A stretch of 64,000 nucleotides of DNA from Williamsia soli (lineage in GTDB: Bacteria > Actinomycetota > Actinomycetes > Mycobacteriales > Mycobacteriaceae). Positions 7,483 through 15,546 of the stretch are shown piece by piece. The DNA lies in assembly GCF_017377795.1 (NCBI RefSeq), contig NZ_JAFRDR010000004.1, positions 310,001 through 374,000 of the forward strand, written 5' to 3'. The notes under the pieces are model-generated. The model saw only the letters and a list, made by a program, of their open reading frames with translations. It was not told the DNA's origin and made no database searches. The position numbers and the translations under genes are program-made. Within the stretch, counting starts at the first letter, position 1. Every line of letters starts with the position of its first letter.

Positions 7483-8758
7483 CCAGGGCGTCCTCGCCGA
7501 GCAAAATCACCGACATGACGGCCTGGATGCGGTCGCGGGTCGACGGCCTCGGGTCATAGCGCTCCCAGTTGCCGAGGTCGAGCACCGCGTTCGACGCGGC
7601 GTGCACCAGGTACCGGGCTTCGACCGAGTTCATCCCCGGACGTACCTGCACGACCAGCTGAGCCCACTCCTCGACGTTTCGCCGCTGCTGGTCACGGAGG
7701 TCGGCCCGCAAGGACTCCGGCAGACTGCCGAGTTCCGACAGGTACAGGTTCAGCAGGTCGCTGTTGGCGAACGACAACTCCACGTATCTGGCGACCAGGT
7801 TGTCCAGAGCCTCGCGTGGGGTCGCCGATTCTGCCAGTGAGTCGTGGATGCTCGTCGTGATCCGTTCGCTGGCGCGCGCGAAGGCTGCGGTCAGCATGGC
7901 GACCTTGGTGTCGAAGTGGCGGTAGACACCGGATTGATTCATTCCGACTGCCGCGCCGATCTCCTCCATCGTCACGTCGTGGAAACCACGACCACGCATC
8001 AACCGGATGGCCTCGGTGAGCAATGCTTCGCGTTTGGAGGCCATCTGCAGGCCGACGGATCCAGGTGCGGCCTCGGCGGCCTGCGCATCGTCGGCCGGTG
8101 GTAGCCGGGTGGACGCAACCGTCATGCTCGTCGCGAGGATGACCGCCTCGATCCGTTTACGTGGGAGCGATGCCCGGTGGGTGGTGATCGACCCGATGAC
8201 ACTGAGAATGGAGCCGGCGAGGTATTTGGCGTCGTTGTCGAGGCGCCCGCCGGGGGTGTGTCTCGGCGCGGTCAGTTCGGGTCGCAGACGGCCGAGCGGC
8301 GCCGCGAACCGGTTGTGGAGCCGGGTCACGAGTTCTCCCAGGGCGCGCCTGTCCTCGGGATTGAGATAACGCGCTTCCCATCGGTAGAGCGCCCCGCGGG
8401 AGCGGTTCTCGATGGTGTTACGGGTCAACTCGGTGATCAGGGTGCGCAGCTCTCGCTCAGGATCGTCGATGAGTTCCGGGACTTCTGCGACCGCACGCTC
8501 GAGTCCGCTGCCGAGGGTGCGCACCGTCTCCGAGAACAGCGCGTACTTGTTCGGGAAGTGGCGATAGAGGGCCGGTCCACTGATACCGACCTGGCCGGCA
8601 ATCTGGTCGACCCCGGTAGCGAAATATCCTTGCTCGCTGAACGACTCGGCCGCAGCTTTGATGATCTGCTCGCGCCGATCTTTGGGACGCTGGCGAGGTT
8701 TCGGCGGCGCGCCGGTGGTCGTGGGGCCGCCATTCGCGCGACCGTCGGCAGATGCCAT
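7475..8758 (-). CDS. Tandem TetR-family regulator (two complete TetR modules)
   Basis: A 427-residue protein, about twice the normal TetR length. It holds two helix-turn-helix domains: residues ~28-75 (REQIIKAAAESFSEQG, VGISGPALYRHFPNKYALF) and ~238-285 (KREALLTEAIRLMRGRG, VGMNQSGVYRHFDTKVAML). Each is followed by a helical ligand-type domain. It therefore looks like an in-frame fusion of two TetR proteins able to contact a whole operator as a monomer or two operators as a dimer. It is divergent from a crotonase and fadD gene pair, and control of that pair, probably by an acyl-CoA, is the natural inference. A Met at the domain boundary (MASKREALL) could in principle give a short form. Confidence 0.85.
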   Translation of the reverse strand: MASADGRANGGPTTTGAPPKPRQRPKDRREQIIKAAAESFSEQGYFATGVDQIAGQVGISGPALYRHFPNKYALFSETVRTLGSGLERAVAEVPELIDDPERELRTLITELTRNTIENRSRGALYRWEARYLNPEDRRALGELVTRLHNRFAAPLGRLRPELTAPRHTPGGRLDNDAKYLAGSILSVIGSITTHRASLPRKRIEAVILATSMTVASTRLPPADDAQAAEAAPGSVGLQMASKREALLTEAIRLMRGRGFHDVTMEEIGAAVGMNQSGVYRHFDTKVAMLTAAFARASERITTSIHDSLAESATPREALDNLVARYVELSFANSDLLNLYLSELGSLPESLRADLRDQQRRNVEEWAQLVVQVRPGMNSVEARYLVHAASNAVLDLGNWERYDPRPSTRDRIQAVMSVILLGEDALVR

Positions 8759-8932
8759 TTGTCCATGCTAGCGGCAGTACGCCGCGGCTCGCAGCCTGGT
8801 CCGCAATGCCGACGCGGTCCGCCGAGTGAGCGTTCGGTGAGCACTTGACGCACGACATCCGAATCTGACAAGTTAATGTGCATTCACGTGATCTGTGTCG
8901 CAGTAGCCAGATCTGAGCCGAGGGTGGCATAC

Positions 8933-9748
8933 ATGCAAGCGCTGAACGGTCTCGTTGCGTCGGTCGACGACAGGGGCGTCGCCCGAGTGCTGATAGACCG
9001 CCCGCACCGTAAGAACGCCATGGACACCGCGACCAGTCACGCATTCATCGAGCTGCTCGGTGAATGGGCGGTCGACGACGCCATCCGGGTGGTGGTGATC
9101 GGCGCGGGCGGCCGGGATTTCTGTACCGGCGCCGACATCGTCGACATGGCGACCGCACCCGCACCGCAGTCGCCCGCCGACGCAGAGGATCGAGCGTCCA
9201 GGACCATCGACACCGGATCCCGGGTGGTCCGCGCGATCCGGGCGATCGAAGTGCCTGTTGTCGCGGCGGTCGGTGGACCCGCGGTGGGGATCGGGGCATC
9301 GATCGCCTTCGCATCCGATCTGATCTACGTCGCCGCCGATGCCTACTTCCTGCTTGCCTTCGTCAACATCGGGCTGATGCCGGATGGTGCGGCCACGGCA
9401 ACTGTCGCGGCTGCGGTCGGCCGCGCCCGTGCGAACGAAATGGCGTTGCTCGGCGAACGGCTGCCCGCGGCGCAGGCGTACGCCGACGGTCTGGTGACCG
9501 CTGTCGTCGACGCAGATGCGCTGGACGCCAGGGTCGATGACGTTGTCAGCAAGTTGCTCGGGGCCTCGCCCCGGGCTCTGAAGATCACCAAGAAGGCCGT
9601 TGACGCGCAGACGATGGCAGGATTCGATCTCGCGCTTGAACTGGAGCGGGAAGGCCAGATCGAGTTGTTGCAGTCGCCCGAATTTGCTGCTCTGATCGCG
9701 GCATTCGCTCGCGGTAAAACGACAAAACCGACACCCGCCACTCAGTAG
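8933..9748 (+). CDS. Enoyl-CoA hydratase/isomerase (crotonase) family protein, PaaG-like
   Basis: A 271-residue crotonase-fold protein. It carries the oxyanion-hole segments (GAGGRDFCTGADI and AVGGPAVGIGAS) and the family C-terminal trimerisation helices. Aligned by eye to rat mitochondrial hydratase, the two catalytic glutamates (E144, E164) are replaced by Ser and Phe. It keeps FVNIGLMPDGA, whose Asp matches the catalytic Asp of PaaG/ECI-type isomerases (IGLIPDSGG). Double-bond isomerisation is therefore likelier than hydration. The start was set at the ATG 9 nt after GAGGG rather than an upstream in-frame codon. It leads a unit with fadD and is divergent from the tandem-TetR gene. Confidence 0.85.
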   Translation: MQALNGLVASVDDRGVARVLIDRPHRKNAMDTATSHAFIELLGEWAVDDAIRVVVIGAGGRDFCTGADIVDMATAPAPQSPADAEDRASRTIDTGSRVVRAIRAIEVPVVAAVGGPAVGIGASIAFASDLIYVAADAYFLLAFVNIGLMPDGAATATVAAAVGRARANEMALLGERLPAAQAYADGLVTAVVDADALDARVDDVVSKLLGASPRALKITKKAVDAQTMAGFDLALELEREGQIELLQSPEFAALIAAFARGKTTKPTPATQ

Positions 9749-9804
9749 CATTCGACTCATCACCGGCGTTCATGCGTGGGTGGTCAACTACAAGGAAGCG
9801 CACC

Positions 9805-11409
9805 ATGACGAGTACAACGCTGACCCAGTCCGATCCCCTTCTCGAAGAGCCGTTCCGGTCACGACGGAACAACTGGAACACCCACATTCGCCGGCACGCG
9901 ACGATGAAGCCGGACGCCACCGCATTGCGATTCATGGGGAACGAGACCTCGTGGTCACAGCTCAACGACCGATCCACCGCGTTCGCCGCCGCGTTGTACC
10001 GCCGCGGGGTGCGCTTCGGAGATCGGGTGCTGGTCTTGATGCTCAACCGCAGCGAATACGTCGAGGTGATCTTCGGCGCCAACCTGATCGGTGCCATCGC
10101 GGTACCGGTCAACATCAGGATGACGCCGCCCGAGGTCGGTTTCCTCGTCAAGGACAGCGGAGCGAAGGTCATCGTCACCGAATCTCTGCTGGCCCCGTTG
10201 GCGGATGCAGTCCGGACGAGCACCGAGGGGGTTGAGAACCTCGTCATCGTCGGCGCGTCCGATGTCGAAGATGCGTTGGATTACGACAGTCTGATCGCCG
10301 AGGACGCCACCGACCTTCCGCCGATCGACGTGCCCGAGAACTCGATCGCGTTGATCATGTACACGTCGGGAACCACCGGAAACCCCAAGGGTTCCATGCT
10401 TTCTCACACCAACATGCAGGCTCAGGCCGTCACCTGTATCTCTGCCCTGCAGATTCGCAACGACGATGTGGGCTCATGCGTCGCACCTATGTTCCACATC
10501 GCGGCGATGGGCGCGATGGCGCCACTCTTCTATCTCGGGGTCCCGACCGTCATCCATCCGCTCGGCGCGTTCGACCCCGAAGCGTTGCTGGATGTGCTGG
10601 AGGCCGAGGGGATCACGTCGATCTTCCTCGTCCCCGCCCAGTGGCAGGTGGTGTGCGCGGTTCAAAAGGCCAAGCCGCGCAACGTCAAACTCCGGGTCAT
10701 CTCCTGGGGCGCCGCGCCGGCTTCCGATACCGTGCTGCGCGCCATGGCGGAGACGTTCCCCGACGCGATCAACGTCGCCGTCTTCGGGCAGACCGAGATG
10801 TCACCGATCACCTGCGTCCTCGAGGGCAAAGACGCACTCCGGAAGCTGGGCTCGGTCGGTCAGGTCATCCCGTCGGTACAGGCGCGTGTCGTCGACGTCG
10901 AGATGAACGATGTGCAGCCGGGCGAGATCGGCGAGATCGTCTATCGCGGTCCGAACATGATGGAGGGTTACTGGCAGAACCCGCAGGGCACCGCTGATGC
11001 TTTCGCCGGCGGCTGGTTCCACTCCGGTGATCTGGTGCGGATGGACGACGAGGGTTTCGTGTACGTCGTCGACCGCAAGAAGGACATGATCATCTCCGGC
11101 GGGGAGAACATCTACTGCGCCGAGGTCGAGAATGCCCTCTTCTCGCATCCGAAGATCCTGGAAGCCGCCGTGGTCGGTAAGGCAGACGACCGCTGGGGTG
11201 AGGTGCCCGTGGCCATCGTCGTCCTGAACCCGGGTGAGGAGCTGGCGTTCGATGAACTGATCGAGTTCTTGAACGACCATCTCGCGCGGTTCAAGCAGCC
11301 CAAGGAACTGATCATCATCGACGAGCTGCCCCGTAACGCGTCCGGCAAGGTCGTCAAGCCGTCGTTGCGTAAAGAGTACGGCGGTAAGGACGCCGGCCTG
11401 CGGCACTGA
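9805..11409 (+). CDS. Fatty-acyl-CoA synthetase (FadD-type, AMP-forming)
   Basis: A 534-residue member of the ANL adenylating superfamily that activates a carboxylic acid to acyl-AMP and then acyl-CoA. Motifs: the P-loop-like YTSGTTGNPKGSM, the adenine-binding VFGQTEMSP, the hinge DRKKDMIISGGENIYCAEVE and the C-terminal catalytic Lys in PRNASGKVVKPSL. Length is normal. AAGGA sits about 8 nt before the chosen ATG. It lies 56 nt after the crotonase and is probably co-transcribed, so the two may act on the same acyl substrate under the neighbouring TetR protein. A strong hairpin follows. The chain-length class cannot be read from the sequence. Confidence 0.92.
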   Translation: MTSTTLTQSDPLLEEPFRSRRNNWNTHIRRHATMKPDATALRFMGNETSWSQLNDRSTAFAAALYRRGVRFGDRVLVLMLNRSEYVEVIFGANLIGAIAVPVNIRMTPPEVGFLVKDSGAKVIVTESLLAPLADAVRTSTEGVENLVIVGASDVEDALDYDSLIAEDATDLPPIDVPENSIALIMYTSGTTGNPKGSMLSHTNMQAQAVTCISALQIRNDDVGSCVAPMFHIAAMGAMAPLFYLGVPTVIHPLGAFDPEALLDVLEAEGITSIFLVPAQWQVVCAVQKAKPRNVKLRVISWGAAPASDTVLRAMAETFPDAINVAVFGQTEMSPITCVLEGKDALRKLGSVGQVIPSVQARVVDVEMNDVQPGEIGEIVYRGPNMMEGYWQNPQGTADAFAGGWFHSGDLVRMDDEGFVYVVDRKKDMIISGGENIYCAEVENALFSHPKILEAAVVGKADDRWGEVPVAIVVLNPGEELAFDELIEFLNDHLARFKQPKELIIIDELPRNASGKVVKPSLRKEYGGKDAGLRH

Positions 11410-11442
11410 GAGTCCCAGAGATCTACTGGAAGCGCCACGATT

Positions 11443-11474
11443 CGGGCCCCGCTCTCGCCAGGAGAGCGGGCCCG
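11443..11474 (+). terminator. Hairpin terminator after fadD
   Basis: CGGGCCCCGCTCTC and GAGAGCGGGCCCG form a 13-bp stem with one bulged C and a 5-nt loop, followed by a T-rich stretch (ACTTGTTTCTTG). It ends the crotonase-fadD unit. Confidence 0.75.
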
Positions 11475-11582
11475 ACTTGTTTCTTGACGTTCGGTTTGGA
11501 ACCAAACCGCGAATCTGTTCCAAGGTGGTCGCCGGGTCGATAGACTCAAGGTCCGTCACCACCGGTTTATCGAGAGGCGAAC

Positions 11583-12566
11583 ATGGTCACGCAGGCCGCA
11601 TCGCGGGCCGGGCAATCGCGCGGGAGCGCCCGGCAGTCGACCGATGTTCGTCCCGAGGTCATCGCCGAGTTCCGGAAGCACACGGGAAGTGTGCTGGCGG
11701 GAATCTTCGGTGGCGCTGCGTTCGATCAAGTGGCGCTGCCGCCCGTCGCTGCCGCCGTCGACCGCACTGGGCGTTTTGCCGAGAACTTCGCGGACCGGGC
11801 TGTGCGCAGCGGATTTTCGGCGTTGCTGGCGGTGTGGGGCGATGCAGCCGATCGAGCAGAAGAAGCGCGCTGGCTCAAGATGCGGCACCGCGATGTCCGA
11901 GGCCACGGTACCGGTGACTACAGCGACATCCGTTACAGCGCGCTCGATCCGGACAACTGGAAGTGGATCGCGGTCAGCGGAATGATGCTCGTGCTCAACA
12001 CGTTCACGTACTGCACGGGCACCGAGATGCGCCGTAGCGAACAGGAAGCGGCGTACCAGATGGTGCGGGAGAGCTTTGCGGACCTCGAGCTCGAAAGCCG
12101 GGCTGGGAAACTCCCCGGTACTCTCGCTGACGCCGAGGAGTACTACGACCACATGGTCGAGACGCGATTGGCGTCGACCCCGTTCCTCGTCGAACAGTTC
12201 GCGGGCCTGAACCGGCTGCCGTTGCCCACATTGCTGCTTCCTCCTGTCGCGCGTACGGCGCTGACCCCGTTGTGGTGGATGGTGCGACCGGTGGCCGGAC
12301 ACGTCATTCAGGTCTGCTCGTCGAAGGCCATGAACCCTCGGGTTCAGGCGATGACGGGATACCGGCTCAAGCGGCGGCACGACGCCGAGTTCGCCCTGTA
12401 TATAACGACCCTGCAGACGATCTGGCGGATATTTCCGGACTGGATGTTGTTGGCGCCGTTGGCTTATAACCGGCTTCAGTACGAGAAATTGGTGCGCATG
12501 CACCGAAGTGTCTCCCTTGGCACCTTCGCCGCGCCGCCGCACGAGCGGGGCGGATGCCCGGTCTGA
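11583..12566 (+). CDS. DUF2236 (oxygenase MpaB-like/latex-clearing-type) protein
   Basis: A 327-residue protein of the DUF2236 (MpaB/rubber oxygenase catalytic domain) family. The family binds b-type heme in characterised members such as Lcp, which cleaves polyisoprene. The helical core contains RHRDVRGHGTGDYSDIRYSA and DPDNWKWIAVSGMMLVLNTF, resembling the conserved H-x-x-V-x-G and D-P-x-x-x-x-W region. No signal peptide is seen, unlike secreted Lcp, so an intracellular or membrane-associated oxygenase on a lipid or terpenoid is more likely. GAGAGG precedes the ATG. The gene stands between fadD and a KstR-boxed alcohol dehydrogenase. Its substrate is unknown. Confidence 0.75.
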   Translation: MVTQAASRAGQSRGSARQSTDVRPEVIAEFRKHTGSVLAGIFGGAAFDQVALPPVAAAVDRTGRFAENFADRAVRSGFSALLAVWGDAADRAEEARWLKMRHRDVRGHGTGDYSDIRYSALDPDNWKWIAVSGMMLVLNTFTYCTGTEMRRSEQEAAYQMVRESFADLELESRAGKLPGTLADAEEYYDHMVETRLASTPFLVEQFAGLNRLPLPTLLLPPVARTALTPLWWMVRPVAGHVIQVCSSKAMNPRVQAMTGYRLKRRHDAEFALYITTLQTIWRIFPDWMLLAPLAYNRLQYEKLVRMHRSVSLGTFAAPPHERGGCPV

Positions 12567-12611
12567 CCGACCGCAGGTTGGCCGCGCTCGCGTATTGACC
12601 GCGTCCGACCG

Positions 12612-12640
12612 TTGGAGTTAAAACTGAAACACGTTACAAT
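12612..12640 (+). promoter_or_regulatory. Promoter of the NDMA-type alcohol dehydrogenase
   Basis: TTGGAG (-35), a 17-bp spacer and TACAAT (-10) form one of the best consensus promoters in the window. The predicted transcription start is near 12647, about 100 nt before the dehydrogenase ATG. The -10 element overlaps a KstR-like palindrome. Confidence 0.6.
12625..12638. promoter_or_regulatory. KstR-like operator
   Basis: TGAAACACGTTACA fits the published KstR consensus TnnAACnnGTTnnA at every fixed position. KstR is the TetR repressor of cholesterol/steroid catabolism in mycobacteria and rhodococci and is released by a cholesterol-derived CoA ester. The site overlaps the -10 hexamer, a geometry suited to repression. 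No kstR gene is visible in the window. Confidence 0.6.
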
Positions 12641-12658
12641 TCTGAGGAGCGGTGACCG

Positions 12659-12760
12659 ATGTCACTGCGAACTCAAAATCCCGGTGAGCTGTTCGCCGGC
12701 GACGCAGGTTGTCGGCGCGTGACTCACGTGCCGCGAGTGGAGGGTTTCGATGAAGACTAA
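12659..12760 (+). CDS. Possible 33-codon leader ORF overlapping the alcohol dehydrogenase start
   Basis: A short reading frame (MSLRTQNPGELFAGDAG...) begins at an ATG 9 nt after GAGGAG. It ends at the TAA inside the first codons of the dehydrogenase (ATGAAGACTAA), so translation of the two could be coupled. Against it, only about half of its third codon positions are G or C, lower than nearby genes, and the predicted transcription start falls inside its ribosome-binding site. It may be a regulatory leader peptide or chance. Confidence 0.3.
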   Translation: MSLRTQNPGELFAGDAGCRRVTHVPRVEGFDED

Positions 12761-13880
12761 AGGCGCTTTGCTCCGGAATTTCAACGAGAAGTGGGCGGTC
12801 GAAGAGATCGAGATCGGCGACCCGCGCAAGGGCGAGGTCAAGATCCGGATGGAAGCCGCCGGCATGTGCCACTCGGACCATCACCTGATGACCGGTGGTA
12901 TCCCGATGGCCGGCTTCCCGGTGCTCGGCGGCCACGAAGGCGCCGGCATCGTCGAGGAACTCGGTGAGGGTGTCACCGACTTCGAGGTCGGCGACCACGT
13001 CGTGCTCTCGTTCATCCCGTCGTGTGGCAAATGCCCATCGTGTCGATCCGGTCTGAGCAACCTGTGCGATATGGGCGCGATGCTCTTGCAGGGTGAAGCG
13101 GTGTCGGACCACACTTTCCGGGTCCATACCGCCGCCGGCGAGAACGTCTATCCGATGACTTTGCTCGGCACCTTCGCCCCGTACATGGTGGTGCACGAGA
13201 CGTCGGTCGTGAAGATCGATCCGTCCATTCCCTTCGAGGTCGCGTGCCTGGTCGGCTGCGGCGTGCCGACCGGCTTCGGCTCGGCGACCCACAGCGCCAA
13301 GGTGCAGCCGGGCGAAGACGTGGCGATCGTCGGAATCGGCGGTGTCGGGATCTCTGCGCTCCAGGGCACCGTCATCTCGGGCGCCCGCTACATCTTCGCC
13401 ATCGACCCGATCGAGTGGAAGCGCGAGCAGGCACTGAAGTTCGGCGCGACGCATGCGTTTGCCACTGTCGAAGAGGCGGCGATGACCATCGCGGAGGTCA
13501 CCGCGGGGCAGATGGCCAAGAAGGTGATCGTCACCGTCGGCGAGGTCCACGGCAAAGACGTCGACCTGTGGATGGGGATCACGGCCAAGGCCGGAACCTG
13601 CGTGCTCACCGGTATGGGCAGCATGATGGAATCCGACGTCACGCTCAACCTCGCGATGCTGACGCTGCTGCAGAAGAACCTGCAGGGAACGATCTTCGGC
13701 GGGGCAAGCCCCAAGCTCGACATCCCTCAGCTGCTGTCGCTGTACAAGATGGGCAAGCTCAATCTCGATGACATGGTCACCCGGCAGTACCGCCTTGATC
13801 AGATCAACGAGGGGTATCAGGACATGTTGGACGGCAAGAACATCCGGGGTGTCATCCGCTTCACCGACGAAGATCACTGA
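12750..13880 (+). CDS. NDMA-dependent (mycofactocin-associated) zinc alcohol dehydrogenase
   Basis: A 376-residue zinc medium-chain alcohol dehydrogenase of the NDMA-dependent class (Rxyl_3153/AdhD type). Ligands of the catalytic zinc are C40, H62-E63 and C170. The structural zinc is held by C92, C95, C98 and C106 (SCGKCPSCRSGLSNLC). The nicotinamide Rossmann motif is VGIGGVGISA. Members of this class hold NAD(H) tightly and are reoxidised in vivo through mycofactocin, or by the artificial acceptor NDMA in vitro. No mycofactocin genes are in the window. The upstream KstR-like box suggests expression during sterol growth; this link is inferred. A 12-bp perfect hairpin terminates the gene. Confidence 0.9.
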   Translation: MKTKGALLRNFNEKWAVEEIEIGDPRKGEVKIRMEAAGMCHSDHHLMTGGIPMAGFPVLGGHEGAGIVEELGEGVTDFEVGDHVVLSFIPSCGKCPSCRSGLSNLCDMGAMLLQGEAVSDHTFRVHTAAGENVYPMTLLGTFAPYMVVHETSVVKIDPSIPFEVACLVGCGVPTGFGSATHSAKVQPGEDVAIVGIGGVGISALQGTVISGARYIFAIDPIEWKREQALKFGATHAFATVEEAAMTIAEVTAGQMAKKVIVTVGEVHGKDVDLWMGITAKAGTCVLTGMGSMMESDVTLNLAMLTLLQKNLQGTIFGGASPKLDIPQLLSLYKMGKLNLDDMVTRQYRLDQINEGYQDMLDGKNIRGVIRFTDEDH

Positions 13881-13912
13881 GCCGATCGTCTGATCTGTCG
13901 GCGTCCCGGTGG

Positions 13913-13942
13913 AGCCGGCGAGCAATTGGGTGCTCGCCGGCT
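13913..13942 (+). terminator. Hairpin terminator after the alcohol dehydrogenase
   Basis: AGCCGGCGAGCA and TGCTCGCCGGCT form a perfect 12-bp stem around the loop ATTGGG. There is no long T run, as is usual for intrinsic-like terminators of high-GC actinobacteria. Confidence 0.7.
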
Positions 13943-14010
13943 TCGCTGTCTGTGCTTGCTCGTGGAGACTGTGTTTGCTCCCTCGGTGCCGCCCGTGATG
14001 CGATGAACCG

Positions 14011-14817
14011 GTGCTGACAGAACTAGGGAATTGGCCGGTCGACACCGTGTCCGCGGCGATTGTTGCCGACACGGATGTGGTGGAAGGGTTCGGTGACGGG
14101 CAACGGGTTTTCCCGCTTGCCTCGGTCACCAAGCTGCTCACGGCCCACGCCGCGCTCGTTGCCGTCGAGGAGGGCGCGATCGAACTCGATCAGCCGGCCG
14201 GACCTGCGGGTGCGACCGTGCGACACCTCCTGGCCCATGCCTCAGGTCTGCCCTTCGAGGGAGACGACGTGGTGGCCGGAGTAGGGGAGCAGCGGATCTA
14301 TTCGAGTGCGGGTTTCGAGGTGCTGGCCGACCTCATCGCCGCGGAGACCGACATCGGCTTCGATGAGTATCTGACGCAGGCGATCTGCGAGCCGCTCGAG
14401 ATGAACGCGACGTCGCTCCAAGGCTCGGCCGGGCACGGTGCGCAGTCCTCGGTGTCTGATCTGAGCGCATTCGCCCGGGAACTGTTGTCTCCAGAACTCG
14501 TGTCACGGGAGTTGCTCGCCGAGGCCACGTCGTTGCAATTTCCCGGACTCGACGGCTTCGTACCGGGGTACGGAAAGCATCGCCCCTGCGACTGGGGGCT
14601 GGGCTACGAACTGCGGGCCCACAAGAGTCCGCACTGGACGGGGTCGCAGAACAGCCCGCAGACGTTCGGGCACTTCGGTCAGTCCGGCACGTTCCTGTGG
14701 GTGGATCCCGCACTGAATGCGGCGTGCGTGGTGCTGACAGATCGGGCGTTCGGTTCGTGGGCGAAACCACTGTGGAGCGACTTCAACAACTCGGTGGTCG
14801 GGGCGTTGTCACATTGA
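14011..14817 (+). CDS. Serine hydrolase, beta-lactamase (class C/PBP-like) family
   Basis: A 268-residue protein with the SxxK nucleophile motif (LASVTKLL, S38 and K41) and a Y-S-S motif (IYSSAGFEVL) in place of the usual YxN. A late HFGQSGTFLWV segment stands where HTG/KTG is found in penicillin-binding enzymes. The family covers beta-lactamases, D-aminopeptidases and esterases such as EstB, and the short length points to an esterase/peptidase-like protein. No signal peptide is present, so it is probably cytoplasmic and unlikely to protect against beta-lactams. GTG is taken as the start; no convincing ribosome-binding site precedes it. Confidence 0.75.
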   Translation: MLTELGNWPVDTVSAAIVADTDVVEGFGDGQRVFPLASVTKLLTAHAALVAVEEGAIELDQPAGPAGATVRHLLAHASGLPFEGDDVVAGVGEQRIYSSAGFEVLADLIAAETDIGFDEYLTQAICEPLEMNATSLQGSAGHGAQSSVSDLSAFARELLSPELVSRELLAEATSLQFPGLDGFVPGYGKHRPCDWGLGYELRAHKSPHWTGSQNSPQTFGHFGQSGTFLWVDPALNAACVVLTDRAFGSWAKPLWSDFNNSVVGALSH

Positions 14818-14941
14818 AATCATCGTCCACTAGCGCAACACGGGTCACTTAAGGCACAATAAACAACAAGAGTGTGATATCTGCCGTTGGTTTCGCCAGG
14901 CCGTTGGGGAAGACGTTCCTCGTCGAAACCGGAGGTGGAAA

Positions 14942-15460
14942 GTGCGCAACCTTAACCAGTTTGCGGACGTGACAGCAGGTGTGGTGTTCATACACTCCGC
15001 ACCTGTCGCGTTGTGCCCACATGTCGAGTGGGCTCTTTCGTCGACCCTAGATGCTCGCGCGAACCTGAAATGGTCCGCGCAGGATGCAGGGCCGGGGTTG
15101 CAGCGTGCCACGGTCGACTGGGTCGGCCCTGTTGGTACCGGCGCCCGTCTGGCCAACGCGCTGCGTGAATGGTCGACGCTTCGTTTCGAGGTGACCGAGA
15201 ACGCCAGTGACGGCGTGGACGGCGAACGCTTTTGTTACGTGCCGGGCCTGGGGCTGTGGCGTGGTTCGATGAGCGCCAACGGAGATGTGATCATCGCCGA
15301 AATGCAGCTGCGCGCGTTGATGGAAGCGCACTCCAACGGCGCAGAACTGGCCGGAGCACTCGACGCCGCGCTGGGTACCGCGTGGGACGAAGCGCTGGAG
15401 GACTTCCGCATGGGCGGCGATGGCGCCGAGGTCACCTGGCTGCATCAGCGCGTGGGCTGA
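14942..15460 (+). CDS. DUF3145 domain protein
   Basis: A 172-residue protein matching the actinobacterial DUF3145 family from end to end (VTAGVVFIHSAPVALCPHVE, WSTLRFEVTENASDGVDGER). Its function is unknown. There is no signal peptide or membrane segment. The GTG start follows GGAGG by 6 nt (CGGAGGTGGAAAGTG). It is convergent with accD6, the last gene of the FAS-II operon, and is followed by a perfect hairpin terminator. In related genera members also lie near fatty-acid synthesis genes, but that gives no mechanism. Confidence 0.85.
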   Translation: MRNLNQFADVTAGVVFIHSAPVALCPHVEWALSSTLDARANLKWSAQDAGPGLQRATVDWVGPVGTGARLANALREWSTLRFEVTENASDGVDGERFCYVPGLGLWRGSMSANGDVIIAEMQLRALMEAHSNGAELAGALDAALGTAWDEALEDFRMGGDGAEVTWLHQRVG

Positions 15461-15475
15461 CACCCCGACACAAAC

Positions 15476-15511
15476 AAAACCGGCCCGGACTGAAAAGTCC
15501 GGGCCGGTTTT
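15476..15511 (+). terminator. Strong intrinsic terminator after the DUF3145 gene
   Basis: A perfect 16-bp stem (AAAACCGGCCCGGACT / AGTCCGGGCCGGTTTT) with loop GAAA ends in TTTT and reads AAAA on the other side. It should work in both directions, between the DUF3145 gene and convergent accD6. Confidence 0.88.
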
Positions 15512-15546
15512 GCTTTCACCGAATAGCTTGCGCCGTGCTGGCCGCG

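Noticed and set aside
8845-8879. Promoter TTGACG...TAATGT upstream of the crotonase
   Set aside because: The spacing is 23 bp, too long for a normal promoter, and no clear TetR palindrome could be fixed in this gap.
12618-14141. 507-codon frame antisense to the alcohol dehydrogenase
   Set aside because: His/Arg/Asp-rich shadow of a GC-rich gene with no domain; the plus-strand dehydrogenase has full zinc motifs.
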